A DNA stretch of 64,000 nucleotides, from positions 7,853,001-7,917,000 of the forward strand of contig JAZGTH010000008.1 of assembly GCA_036877525.1 (NCBI GenBank), read 5' to 3'. The position numbers were made by a program, and so were the translations under genes. The DNA comes from Chromobotia macracanthus. Its lineage: Eukaryota > Chordata > Actinopteri > Cypriniformes > Botiidae. The notes under the pieces were generated by a model. It saw only the letters and a list, made by a program, of their open reading frames with translations. It did no database searches and was not told the DNA's origin. Positions 1-10,880 of the stretch are shown in pieces (position 1 is the first letter of the stretch; every line of letters begins with the position of its first letter).

Positions 1-2459
1 GTGATAAAGACAACTATTTCTTCCTTTGTATTCCACAGAAATAATAACCACATATGAGCAGGGTCACATAGAATCTGTGCATGCAAAACTCCACAGAATA
101 GCACAGATTTCTGTAGAATTAGAACGCCTGTCAATGCAACAATGCATGTGCTCCACCCTTTTGTGTTCATTACATATTTTGTAAAATTTTAAATAACTAT
201 TATTCTGCAGCCAATAGGTGTGTTGTACTATCAGCTATGTAACACATTTTACCATGTTCAAATCCATTCTGTAGATTTTTTCCAAAACTCTATACAATAA
301 ATGCAAAACTACCATTTGGGTTTGGACTACCATGAGGGTAAAAAAATCATAATTTGCATTTTTGGATGAACCATTCCCTTAAAATGATTGACTCCACCTT
401 AAAAACCATGCATTTTGTTTTCCTCTCTTGGCTAGGATGGAAGGTGAGAGAGGAATTCTGAACACATGGACAGCATAAGGGCTGTGGCTATCTGGAGAAG
501 AGCCAGCCACACCCCCTACAGCTACACAAACTCGCTCCTTCCCTCTGAACAGCACGTCCATCATTCCCTCACAACAACCCTGCACCTGAAACACACAGTC
601 TACCATTAAATGCACCAGGACAGCACACATCTTGTCTCTTTTAGTCTGTTTCTGGTGACGTGTCATGTACCAGAGTGTGTATTTGTAAAACTATGCTTTT
701 TTTAATTCAACACTGAATCTTATGTTAAACCTATGCACACTTGCCAAAGCTACACAAGAATTTGAGTTGCTGCTATTGCAAACATCTGAGATTCACATTT
801 TCGTTACAGTAATGATAGGAACTTTTCTATTCGGCTGTTAAAATAGTGCAAGCATAACACTGGACAGCCCTTGCAAATCATTTCATATTTTATGGTTGTC
901 AGCTCTTCTCTCTAGGGCCTCATTGGGAATGTGCTTTACGATTTCTCTGAAAATCACTTTCCAGATTGGCAAAGATTATGTTAACTAATTCAAGTACCAA
1001 ATCATTATTGATGTCTTTTAAATGAGCCACATGCTTGGGTTTTAATTACTTACTTATCATTTAATAAAGTTAAAACATTTGTTTTAAATGAACCATTCAG
1101 CTTTTTGAGTCTTATGTCTGTTAGCTGCTTGTGAGGCTGGCTAGTTCACTTTGCCACTGAACTGCTTACATTTGTGACCAATTTGTTAATCAAATCTTGT
1201 GATGCTTTCCCACATGACGTCACAAAGAGTTAACACCATGTCTTTCAAGTCTCATTATACAATTTATTCATGTGGCTCCATGTGTGATTATGGACATTTA
1301 ACAGTATTGTCTCTAATATCCAAGGATGATAGAATAGACAGAAATGTATACACGAAAATCCATTAAAGCAGCCAAAAAGCAAGCATACTTTATTTCAAAA
1401 GAACATTACAATACCTCTCCTACCACTACCATGAGATACTCTGTTAATATAACTACAGTTAAAGTGTTTTGGCTGGCACACCAAGGAACTCTATAAAGGG
1501 CTATATAAATACAGTTTATTATATATGCCAATTACAAAACATCTGTGACAGCTGCTCTTACAATGTAGCCAGGAGTATACAATCAATCTTTCTGTCAGGT
1601 AAAGGCAGTGTTTATCAGCATCTGATGGTGTATCAGAAATGTATACATGCTTGTGCAGTGATATAAATGTTATAATCCATGGTAAGAGGACACAATGCTC
1701 TTTCTGTGGAGAACACTTCTAGGAGAATTTAAGGAGGTGTACTCTTAATAAAGGTCTTAGTTTGTCATGCAAGACTGGACTTCAATTAGCCTTTAATTTT
1801 TTGAAACACTAAGGGTAGAAAAGGGTGAGTGAAAAAAAGGCATTTTGTTGTACACTTTAATGTGTTTTTCCAGCTTGCTCAGATCTGAGGAAGAAAGCCC
1901 CCATTAATACATACCAGACTGCAGCCACTTTACGAAAACAACCGCTATATTTGTTTTCATTTACGGCTTTCTTTGCAGCAGTAATTCTTAATTGCATTCC
2001 CACAATGTGTTTAGGTACAGAAATATCTCAATGCAGGTTTGCTGCTTAAATGCACTTTTTTTTGCATAAACAAATGTTTACCCATTGTATGTATATCTGT
2101 GTTTTCCCTTTCTATACATAAAGCAAAAAAATGGCATTTCAACACTGTGTAACACACTTCAATCATATTTTAGATTTTGAATTAGAATTTGTAGAAATGT
2201 TTTGAATTTGTTGGATTTTCTGTACTGATATTGGACAGAAGAAATGTAACAAATTTAAACATGGTAAAATGTTAAATGGAGCTGACAGTAGTACACTTTT
2301 ACTGGTTGCAGAAAGCATAATACAATAATTTAAAATTGTACAAAACATGTAATAAGCAAATATAGTAAAAGTGGAGCACATGTAGAAATTGGGTAAATCA
2401 CAGGCGTTTAATTTCTACAGAACTTAACGCAGCTTTTCTGCTGAGCTTTTTCCGCGCAG

Positions 2460-2477
2460 ATCCCCAGTGTGGCCCTG
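2460..2477 (+). other. Microexon-like 18-base segment
   Basis: A pyrimidine-rich stretch ending in CCGCGCAG (2459) is followed 18 bases later by a strong donor, CTG|GTAAGTC (2478). The orientation is opposite to atp2b4. Most likely a chance pairing of splice-like motifs. Confidence 0.12.
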
Positions 2478-2720
2478 GTAAGTCGGCATGCAAAGGTTTT
2501 AACACCCACAGTTCAACAAATTTGTTGTTTAAATTGTCACCTGTCATGTTTGTCAGTTCTCCACACTCTGTCTATGAAATATTTTCCATGTCTATGAAAT
2601 ATTTTTGCTAATATGATAATGCATTCATATACCAATAGAAATAGCAAATACTCTAAAATGCATTTAAACATGGTAAAGTGTGCTAAATGGAGCTGACAGT
2701 AGAAAATATCTGGGCCTGCT

Positions 2721-2868
2721 TATTGATCATACCATGAGTGTAGTGAACACTAGTTAAAGAGAGGGGTGAGCGTGAGTCCAGTGGCATGCATGTGGGAGTT
2801 CTGGAACATCTTTGTCCCCTGCTTGCACTGCCCTTTCAAAAGACCAACTAGCTCCCCTCATGGTACAT
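2721..2868 (+). repeat. Local duplication, unit P copy 1
   Basis: About 150 bases containing GTAGTGAACAC, GAGTCCAGTGGC, TCGTCCCCTGCTTGCA-like and CATGG-ACAT blocks are found again, diverged, at 4098-4238. Within the same area a shorter phrase, ATGGAGCTGACAGTAG, occurs at about 2275 and 2685. Not recognised as a named element. Confidence 0.6.
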
Positions 2869-3657
2869 CTAAACCCCAGGGAGTTTCTTGACAAACTTTA
2901 TACACAACATATTACATTCCAGTAATTCAAGTCATACAATACCACACATTTGATATTTCAAATCCCACTTTAGAGGAAAACTCATAACTTATGAATCTCC
3001 ATGACTCAAATCTACAGTCATACACTGATCAGCGGAGATATAGCGCATGGGTTACAAAGCTCAAGAAAAATGGAAATAAAAAACAAACCTAGCAACAGGA
3101 GAATGTGAGTTTGTTGTGTTTGGAACAACATGATAGTCAATGTGTGTGATGTGATCAGTGTGTGATGGCCATTTTTTTTCTGTAGCCATTTACAAAGACA
3201 GTAAATGTGTTATGCCTAGCGTTTCAAAATCTCTTCCGATTGCATGTCAAGTGGTGTAACCCAGCCCTTAGGAAGGAAAGCATTTATGCTCTCCCTCACT
3301 TTGTGATGTGTGACTGTTCAGGTCTGCCGAGTAGATGAACAGCTTGGAGGACAAAAAACAGCCTGTCTTGAGCCTTTTAGCTTTTCCATCAGGCTATTCA
3401 GATGAGAAATAAATATCCACATTAATTGACCATCCAAGTAAATCTATGCAGATATAAACCTGCATTTGGCCTTAACAGTGGGCAATGATACGCTTTTGCT
3501 GCCATGGCAACTTGAAATAGAGAGTATTGAAATGGCACTTTTACCAGCTATGCTCTTATCCACAATATCACATGCTAAATGAAGAAGATTGTTACTTTCA
3601 ATGACACCTCTGGGTTTCTTTACAGCCTAGACACATTTAAATGTGAACAAGAATCAA

Positions 3658-3827
3658 CTTTAAAAGGACCTTTAAAGGCAAAACTAATTTACATAAAAAG
3701 TTTAATCTGATTGTAATGTCTAAGTAATGTTCTGATAATATAATTGTTAGTGGTTAGACAAGGAATGCTTCCTTAAAATGGACTTAATACTTAAAATACT
3801 CATTCAATAATTCATTTTCAACTTGCG
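3658..3827 (+). repeat. Local duplication, unit Q copy 1
   Basis: This stretch shares an ordered set of blocks with 4260-4430: TTTAAAAGG, AAAAGTTTTAATCT, TAATGTTCTGATAAT, AATTGTTAGTG, TTAAAATGG and TTAATACTTAAAA. Same orientation, about 600 bases apart. Confidence 0.6.
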
Positions 3828-3934
3828 TTGAGTAAAGCTGAGAGTTCTACTCTTTCTACAGTAGCAGATGAAAGAAAAATCAAACTAGCCAAAATATTTC
3901 ATAAACACACAAGAGGTGGCAAACGTGAAAGCCA

Positions 3935-4120
3935 ACGTTCCAATTCCATTGAAATCTGCATAGCTGCAGGTGTGAAATCTTTGCGTGTATTAATTACTCA
4001 TATCATGACTGTAGTGAACGCTCAAATGTTCTGGATGACGTTCCAATTCTGTGGAAATCTGCATAGCTTTGGGTTACGAAATCTTTGTGTGTCTATTTAT
4101 ATCATGACTGTAGTGAACAC
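3935..4120 (+). repeat. Tandem duplication, two ~103-base units
   Basis: Unit 1 (3935-4037) and unit 2 (4038-4120) both open with ACGTTCCAATTC and share GAAATCTGCATAGCT, GAAATCTTTG-GTGT and ATCATGACTGTAGTGAAC in the same order. Unit 2 runs directly into the second copy of unit P. An open frame of 105 codons crosses the units but starts on TTG and shows no family features. Confidence 0.65.
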
Positions 4121-4430
4121 TTGTAAAAGAGAAAGGCGAATCTGAATCCAGTGGCGTGCAGGTGGAAGTTTTCGAACATTTTCGTCCCCTGCTTGCATTG
4201 TCCTTTTAAAACCCCACCTGACTCTCTTCATGGCACATGTTCCTGACAATTCAATTCATAAGTCTTTAAAAGGCAAAAAATATCCACAAAAGTTTTAATC
4301 TTACCGTAATGTCATAGTAATGTTCTGATAATTCTAATTGTTAGTGTCTAGATAAGCAACCACTTTAAAATGGCCTTTTAATACTTAAAAAAAAAAAACA
4401 CTTTTAAAACTTAATTCATCATTACTAATT
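4098..4430 (+). repeat. Local duplication, second copies of units P and Q
   Basis: P' (4098-4238) and Q' (4260-4430) repeat the earlier P and Q units in direct orientation. In the first set P and Q are separated by about 800 bases; here they are adjacent. Order over the region is P, Q, R1, R2, P', Q', consistent with stepwise duplication of an old transposon or satellite fragment. Confidence 0.6.
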
Positions 4431-5204
4431 AGCTTTTTCCAAAAGCTTAAATCAGCAGCTTTCATTTTCAGGTCTTGGCATGATGGGAGCAGCTGTCAGA
4501 AGGTTGCTTGTCTCTGTTAACAGGAAGCTTTGCTTGAGTTTGTGGTTTGAAAAGGCAAATTTTAGCCATTTAGCCAAATAAACAAGGGACCCCACCTCAC
4601 CTCCCCCCAAAACAAGACAGCTGGATTTCTCAAAAAGAATGCACAAAGTCCACAGCAAGACATGGGTGTGAACGCAGCTTTTATTGATTTGCAGTGGAAT
4701 TTGAGGAGTGGTTGGGTGCAAATTGCAAAGTCTAAAAGCCAAGATAAAACCTTAATATCTTTTGTCTATTTCTTTAGCATAAACGCTAAGATTTAGCATC
4801 TTCTTAGGAGGCAATTACGTATATCGATCATCAATAAGACGCACAAATGTCTGTTGAGACTATAACTGCAATAGACAGTAACAGTATTGCTTTCAGTGGT
4901 CTGTGTCATGCTGTAATGCAAACAGGAGAGGCTTGGATTTCAGAAATATTACAGCAGACCACTGATGATTCATTTTGCTTCACAAGCCAAATATGCAACA
5001 AGAGCTAACAGTGAGTCCAGTGCCAAGCCAATACGCCTCTACTGTCAATTTCAATATTTTTATTTTTTTCCTTTAACAAATGGACAGATGTGGCCTGGTA
5101 GATGGTTTATTTCTTGTGTGCACTAGACAAAATGTATGACATGGAATGGGATTGTAAAATAATGTGAAAAGGTTTAAAATGTCTATGCACCTAAACAGAA
5201 CTGC

Positions 5205-5224
5205 AAAAAAAAAAAAAAAAAAAA
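5205..5224 (+). repeat. Poly-A tract (20 A)
   Basis: Uninterrupted run of 20 A. It could be the tail of a retroposed sequence, but no retro-element body is recognised beside it. Confidence 0.9.
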
Positions 5225-6728
5225 TTACTTTGCTTTTGGCCACCCACTCATCCATTTAAGGGTGAAAGAGAAAACATAATTATGCTCCCTTCAATAAAAT
5301 GAGTCATTTCTTGTGTGGGGAAGTCTGTACAGCTGTCCCTTCATTACTAAATGGAATAGAGCGATGATCTAAAATGTAATTAAGGACATGGTGTGGAGCA
5401 AATTTCAATGTTAGAATGATCCAACAGAGTCCATATGCCAAAGGGGAAGATGAGGAGCCTACTGGTGTTTGCTTTGTGTGTTCATGCTGGTCGAAGGGAC
5501 GGGGACAAAGCCGACCTCACCTTGAACTGACAAAAGTGAAAATCTTGAGGCAGTGACACATTTATGATGAAATATTGTTGAAGGTCATTGGAGAGGAATA
5601 CGGTGGTTTCAAGAGTCCTTCTTTAAACTGAGATGCTTATTCAACAGAGACCTGCAAATATCTTTAAAAGGTCTGCATGAGAGCTTGACTGTCCTGTAGA
5701 TAAGCTGTCACCTTCAGGTGCAGTGAACGTTTCACTGTTAAATGCCCTTAAATCAAGATAACCATTTGAGATGTGATGGTAAACAAACCTCTGTGCCAGA
5801 GACCGACCCATGGAGCCAAGCCAAACAGCATCCTGAGAGTAAATTATCTTGTCATTTAAAGTGTCACTTCGAGCGATAATTACTAATTGTGCTCAATGAT
5901 CTGACTCTTCTTCTGGTTTGAACCATTGGCTCGTATATTAGCCCTTACTAAAGTCATGCATGCATCTTATTTCCTGATACTATTCAACCTCAAATACTAC
6001 AGAGCCTTCCAGAGTCAGTTTACAAAGCTTAAAATAATTCCTTCATTGTAGTGAATTACAAATCCTACATTGAAATTTAGGGAAAAAAGCTGTGGACTAG
6101 AATTGTGGACCACAATGCTGCTCGTGTTTACATATATACATACATAGTCGAGCTTTCATACAGAATTGTTTTATGTGTGTCTGTGTGTACGTGAATATGT
6201 ACATAATACATATACACACCACATATTAAGTTTTCTCTGGATTACAACCACAATGTTAAGAGATCAATATGTAAGTAGTTAACCAGTCAGTAGTGGACAG
6301 TTGTGGAATTGAGGAGTACAGAGGACTCTAAAGAAGCCAGACACTACCTAAAACAAATGCTTAAATTATGAAAGGAGGACACAGTTATTTCAATTATGAA
6401 GTGGTATAAACTAAATCTAACCACCAAAACATTGCCTAGAAAAGTCTGTCCCCTAAGACTCTCTACTCATACAAGTAGACTACAGATGGACAGCAACAAT
6501 CACAAAGCTTAGCAACTGAGAACAGAGATCTCAAGCAGGGCTGTGCAATATCACCAAAAAAGCAGATTTATTTTGAGTGCCACTTTTTTTAAAATATATT
6601 TTTTTCCCCCTTATTTGTAATTTGAAGAAATGAGGGTCAAGTGCTTTTGCAATGTGTTTTACACAAAACACAGGGCAGAACGGTGTCAGGAGTTCATTGT
6701 ATGGGTGTAGATCTTCAGTGCTTCTTAC

Positions 6729-6924
6729 CTTCCACTGGAGAGGTCTTGAGTCTGCGGCAGATCCCCTGCACATCTCCGTAGCATTCACTGATCTTGGTGA
6801 CTGCTTCGCTGCTGCGGAGCTCCATCAGCTCACGGAGCTGCATCATCGTGCAGCCGAAGTCGCCATCGTGGTCGACCTCGACGACTGAGTTCCCCGCTGG
6901 GTGGTCAGCGGTGTTGTTAGCCAT
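6729..6924 (-). CDS. atp2b4: Plasma-membrane Ca2+-ATPase, first coding exon (partial gene)
   Basis: This exon encodes the cytosolic N-terminus of a P-type calcium pump that exports Ca2+ from the cell. It gives 65 codons plus one base of a split glycine codon, then a GTAAG donor at 6728-6724. The ATG at 6924-6922 has A at -3 and G at +4, and an in-frame TGA lies upstream at 6954-6952. Family hallmarks are GDFGC, the LR-LMELRS block (residues about 30-38), YGDVQGIC and RRLKTSPVE, with the junction falling just before the position where family members continue LSGNP or similar. The protein lacks the MGDM start typical of isoforms 1-3 and carries SPVEG and GDFGCT, which favours isoform 4; isoform 2 is the main alternative. 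Membrane segments, the phosphorylated Asp and the calmodulin site lie in exons left of the window. Family call is firm; isoform about 65% sure. Confidence 0.88.
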
Positions 6925-6970
6925 TATGACTCGTTGAGTTTTAGTCACGCCTCAGGAAGAGACTTCCGAT
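6925..6970 (-). promoter_or_regulatory. 5' untranslated leader of the Ca2+-ATPase exon, possible acceptor
   Basis: On the minus strand the sequence CTGACAG ends at 6971 and could be the 3' splice site opening this exon, leaving about 46 bases of leader. The pyrimidine tract before it is poor, so the exon may start further right, or transcription may begin locally. A GTG at 6948-6946 in frame with the protein is not a credible start. Confidence 0.4.
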
Positions 6971-7244
6971 CTGTCAGTTTGTAAACGTGGACTGGAATGT
7001 TTCAGCTAGAAGACACTCTTTTCCCAATTTCGACAGCCTCGTGGTATGTCTGACGGTAAGAAGAGCAGAACTGTCTTGCCGTGTGGAGAGCGAACAAGCA
7101 TCAGAGGAAGCGTTTTTGAAGATGATGATCCAGGTCAGACATATTATGACAGCAGCGAGGCATAAACTGGATGTAGATTCAAAACGCACCACAGAGAAAC
7201 TGGAAAAAGCAAGAAACAAGAGACAAGCTTTAAATAATTTGTAA
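6945..7244 (+). other. Unrecognised coding-like segment, head-to-head with atp2b4 exon
   Basis: Two overlapping plus-strand frames look protein-like. Frame A has ATG at 7046 (G at -3) and 39 codons to TAA at 7163-7165; it begins MSDGKKSRTV, contains an acidic FEDDDPGQ stretch, and crosses a fair donor (CCAG|GTCAGA) at 7133. Frame B is open from 6945 to TAA at 7242-7244 without an early ATG, and ends in a charged helix-like tail (KRTTEKLEKARNKRQ). A single-base shift near 7160 would join the head of A to the tail of B, as in a decayed gene or retrocopy. Alternatively frame A is exon 1 of a divergent gene sharing a promoter with atp2b4. The protein is not recognised. Confidence 0.3.
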
Positions 7245-7249
7245 ATCAA

Positions 7250-8560
7250 CGGAAACTGACCTCATTTCTAAGTTTGAACATTTGTGACAAAACAGAAGAT
7301 AGGAAATGTTGACACCATCTAAATAGTTGAGAGCACTTGTGGTTCTGAATGAATTATGTTGAGAAAACACATTGGGAATAAACCACACATTGGAAAACAC
7401 TCTGACAAATGCAGATCTGCAAAGAACTGAGGACTTATGTGCTTGAACAGGAGATAGCAGGATACAGACACACATCTAATGAAAAGCACCATCTCATACC
7501 TAGAGTTCATTCCAATCATACATAAATAATTAGAGAAATCCATAGTATGGGAGCAAAATAAAGTGTTTACCGGTCTGCAGCCAGTCTTTAAGCCAACAGA
7601 AGGGTGGTAAGGGAAACAGAGAGAGGGTACTGGTTTCAGAATAAGCAAAAAACCCAGCCCATAGAAGAGATAAGGGGTCTGTGTTAATGTGAGATAGGGG
7701 AGCTTCCAACTCCATCGGGTGTTCTTATGCACACAGAATACGAAAATGGAGGCCACTCTTTGATGTGTGCTTGCAGTTATCCGAGATGAAATTCCGGACT
7801 GGGAATCATCTATAAGCGCTACAGCCAATTTCTCTCTATCACACACATACATTCATTGATAGCAGCCATGAAAAGCGAACTGCTGGATGCTGGAAAGCCC
7901 TGAGGTGGATTTTAACCCAGATTGGATTACTGTCCACTTCTCTAGTGTTTTTAGCACTTGTGTGGGTCAAGCTTCAGCCACACTGTACAATGCATTGACT
8001 TCCACACAGATGAGCCCAGAGTAGTTCCATTCAAAATGACCTGATTCTGTAATCACGCCTTTTATTTAAACCGCATGAATGAACTGCTAATCTGTTGATG
8101 TCAATGACTTTGTGTCTTTAAAATTATAATAGCCCAGCAGCTGAAGGTCTGTCATAGTTTTAATAGCTTGAGTTTAAAGACATTATTCCATTGTTCAGTT
8201 TTACGTGTATGGGTGTACTAGAGAAAACCACATTAGCCAGGTCAGAGAACAGCTTATTGAGTTTAGTTCTAACATTAGTAGTAATGTAACGGATGTCTGT
8301 AAATGTTGAAATGTGTAAATGCCACAAGAACAAGCTCTACAGTGTTTCCAAACAAATGTCATCCATTGCCCAAGGCACTGGGAGAGGCCGTTACCAAGCC
8401 TTCATATTAGCAGAGCACAAAATGTTTGAGTGCTTATGCGAAGGAAAAAAACTAATATCTATAAATCCATGTTAAAGAGTACCCATCCATGTTTATCTAT
8501 GAAAAGTTAATCTTGTTTAGATTTCCTGTGGAATATGTAGTTCATGCATAACTTGTCATC
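7250..8560. other. No gene seen
   Basis: A 177-codon minus-strand frame (7852-7319, ATG start) covers part of this stretch but is hydrophobic and Cys/Phe-rich, shows no recognised motifs and has no matching splice structure; it is treated as non-coding. Confidence 0.5.
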
Positions 8561-8563
8561 CTA

Positions 8564-8642
8564 ATGCTAGGTGGTTGCCAAGGTGTGCTAAGCAACTGCT
8601 AAAGTGTTCAGTGTTATTTTAGCATGTTGCTAAGTGGTTTGT
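8564..8642 (+). repeat. GTTGCTAGGTGG-type degenerate minisatellite
   Basis: Contains several spaced copies of a GCTAGGTGGTTGC / TGTTGCTAAGTGG phrase. The same phrase occurs at 22571-22623 and, on the other strand, at 13812-13972. This repeat type is common in cyprinid genomes. Confidence 0.6.
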
Positions 8643-8673
8643 AGTTTCTGAAAACACTGTGATTAACACACCA

Positions 8674-8901
8674 GGGGCCAGTTGCATAAACACAGCCGCT
8701 AACTTAAAACTGTGTTTTAATAACTAGTCTGACAAACCAGCTATTAATTAGGGCTAAGCAGTCTTTTCAAATTCAAATGAAACCAATAAATCTAACTTAA
8801 ATAAATCTACCTTATTACATAACTGACTTATGACCAGTACTGAAGAAAAAAACTGGATGACTAACTTTTAAGACTAGCCTTAGCAGTTTATGCAACCAAC
8901 C
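8674..8901. mobile_element. MITE-like inverted-repeat element (~228 bp)
   Basis: The left end GGGGCCAGTTGCATAAAC faces a right end GTTTATGCAACCAACC, giving imperfect terminal inverted repeats around GTTGCATAAAC. The interior is AT-rich with no coding capacity. No clear target duplication is visible, so the superfamily is open. Confidence 0.55.
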
Positions 8902-9860
8902 ACAGAGCTACAATTAGTTGTTGTATGACTCTGGTTGAAAAAAGCAGTTAATATAGATATATATAATTTTTTTATAGCAAGTTGAATAAAAAAAACCCAA
9001 GAGAACTAAGGCAGCAGGTTGAAATACAGAAACAAAAAACTGTTCTGTTTTGTTTTATACAACAGCAACCAAGGCAAGCATTTCCAAGCTTCACACTGTT
9101 TTTATTATACTCATTACAAAACCAGTGGATCAAGGATATTTTCATACTCAGTAGCAAGCATGTTTCAATTTATGCAGTAAATGTTAATAATACTAAGGGT
9201 GGAGCATGAAACAGTCATATTTTAACTTGAGGCAGCTGTAACTCAAGCAGTCTGAGCAGATCGGTATGGCAGTGCAAAAACCACACTACAATGCAAATCA
9301 TTCCACCCTTTACTGCCTCTGTAACCATGTTGAGATTCACAAATCTCTTCATGGCACGTCTGTATGGTGAAAGACAGAGACCACTAATAAAATAATAAAA
9401 TAAGGCTTGTTTGCTATTGTACAACACGTGGGTGGTCAAAAGCTCCAGGATCTCAGAGAAACACAGCGAGATGAATACTCGTTCGCCAAGAGCATACTTC
9501 TAAACCTAACAGATGCAGACCTTTTGTGCAGAAGCCTGACAGTCACGTTGATTGACGCCTAAAAATGGAGCAATTTATCACGCAGTCTCAGCAGTACATT
9601 TAACAAATCATTTTAAATGCTGTGCGCTTCCCTACAATGCATTTAGGGAATGAGCTCAGCCCAAAGAGCCATTTGCATTTATCAAAATGAAACACAAACG
9701 ATTGTAGGTTGGTGTAACGAGTACGACAGGCGTGGCCCATAAACCACCATTTACGCTCAGGGTGCAGACACAGTGAATGTGCAACCAAAGCAGCCATTCA
9801 AACTGAAACACACTTTTATTAGGTCCAAAGGTTGTTAGCTGTCACAACACAGTTGACAGT

Positions 9861-10238
9861 TTAAAGGCAGGGTAGGCAATCTTTTCCAGAAACATTTTTT
9901 GTTATGCTGTTGAAAGTCTTTTCATATCCTGATAGCAATCACCAAGTAAAATGGTATAAATATATTTATATAAATAGATCTATCTTAGAATATCTATATA
10001 GATCTAAATAGAATATCTTATGTGGAAGGTGCAGGACCATAAAATGTTCGTCCAGCCATTGCATTCGGCCCCAGTGCAAGGATGTTCTGCTTGCCTGTCA
10101 GACTATATTTTCATACCTCCATGCATTATTGAAGGAGGCGTGGCTTTGGAGATCAATCTAAATGGAGGGTGGGATCTTATGCTTTCAAAACTAGGTTGCT
10201 ATTGCTAGCTTCTCTGATATTGCTTATCCTACCTTTAA
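9861..10238. mobile_element. MITE with TTAA ends, copy 1 (378 bp)
   Basis: Terminal inverted repeats: left TTAAAGGCAGGGTAGGCAAT (9861), right the complement of TTAAAGGTAGGATAAGCAAT ending at 10238. Both ends lie on TTAA, the piggyBac-type target. The body shares TGCTATGCT-like, TTGAAAGT, CATATCCTGATAGCA and TTGCCTGTCA blocks with 51985-52207. Internal AT-rich near-repeats (AGATCTA-ATAGAATATCTTA) form small foldbacks. No transposase. Confidence 0.75.
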
Positions 10239-10694
10239 GATATTTACAACTTTTTGCATTCTTCAAACTCGCTGCCTTTTGCATATTACTGTTAATTACC
10301 ACAGCGCTCACAATGTAATTATTGCTACACACTCAACTCATTTTGTCAATACGCCTTTGGCGCAAACTGTGCGATAAGAGATGCCAGAAAACCTACAGAC
10401 AAAACTCTGACTTGAAAACAGACAGCATGTCAAGGGAGGAGTTGGGTGACCTCACTTTCAGCAAAAGGCTGTCTCTACAACCTCACATAAAGTTATAAAC
10501 ATCCAACTGCAAAGAAGAGGGGTGTTCTGGTAAGATACTATAATTGCCTGAAGGAACCCTTACTGTGATCTGACATTTTGCACAACATTTACGACATAAA
10601 GATATAGCCCATAGAAAGTTCATCAGAAAAGTTCAGCACAGACAGATTCTAAAATGATTTTAAATCTTGGGGAAAATGTGAAAGGTTCTCTGTG

Positions 10695-10880
10695 TAGAGG
10701 TGGTTCTTCATCCTGGTTCTGGGGACCCACAGTATATTTTTAAGACTACCTTATTCACCACTGATTCAAGCCATCAGCTCATTAGCAAAAAGCTCAATGA
10801 ACTGAACTGGGTGTGTCAGATATGAGAGACAAATGTGCAGTGCTGTGGGTCCCCAAGATCAGAATTAAGAACCACTGCTC
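10695..10880. mobile_element. MITE-like element, GTGGTTCTTC…GGGGACCCAC ends
   Basis: The left end has GTGGTTCTTCATCCTGGTTC followed by TGGGGACCCAC. The right end is its near-perfect inverse: GTGGGTCCCCA followed by the complement of GTGGTTCTTAATTCTGAT. The element is about 186 bp, non-coding, and of a type widespread in fish genomes. A degenerate relative of this end (TTCTTCAACTGTGGTATGCG) appears near 27480. Confidence 0.7.

Larger units (their letters stand above)
1..6728 (-). other. atp2b4: Intron following the first coding exon of atp2b4
   Basis: No second Ca2+-ATPase exon (the LSGNP / IPPKK / FLQLVWEALQDVT block) is present in any frame, so the intron is longer than 6.7 kb. It is AT-rich. 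Apart from the local duplication cluster at 2.7-4.4 kb and a poly-A tract at 5205-5224, nothing recognisable is seen. The open frames in this stretch are short and show no family features. Confidence 0.75.

Noticed and set aside
7319..7852. 177-codon minus-strand frame, and on the plus strand a faint zinc-finger-like HIGNKPHIGK phrase
   Set aside because: No spaced Cys/His pairs of a real C2H2 finger and two in-frame stops follow on the plus strand; the minus frame has no domain.
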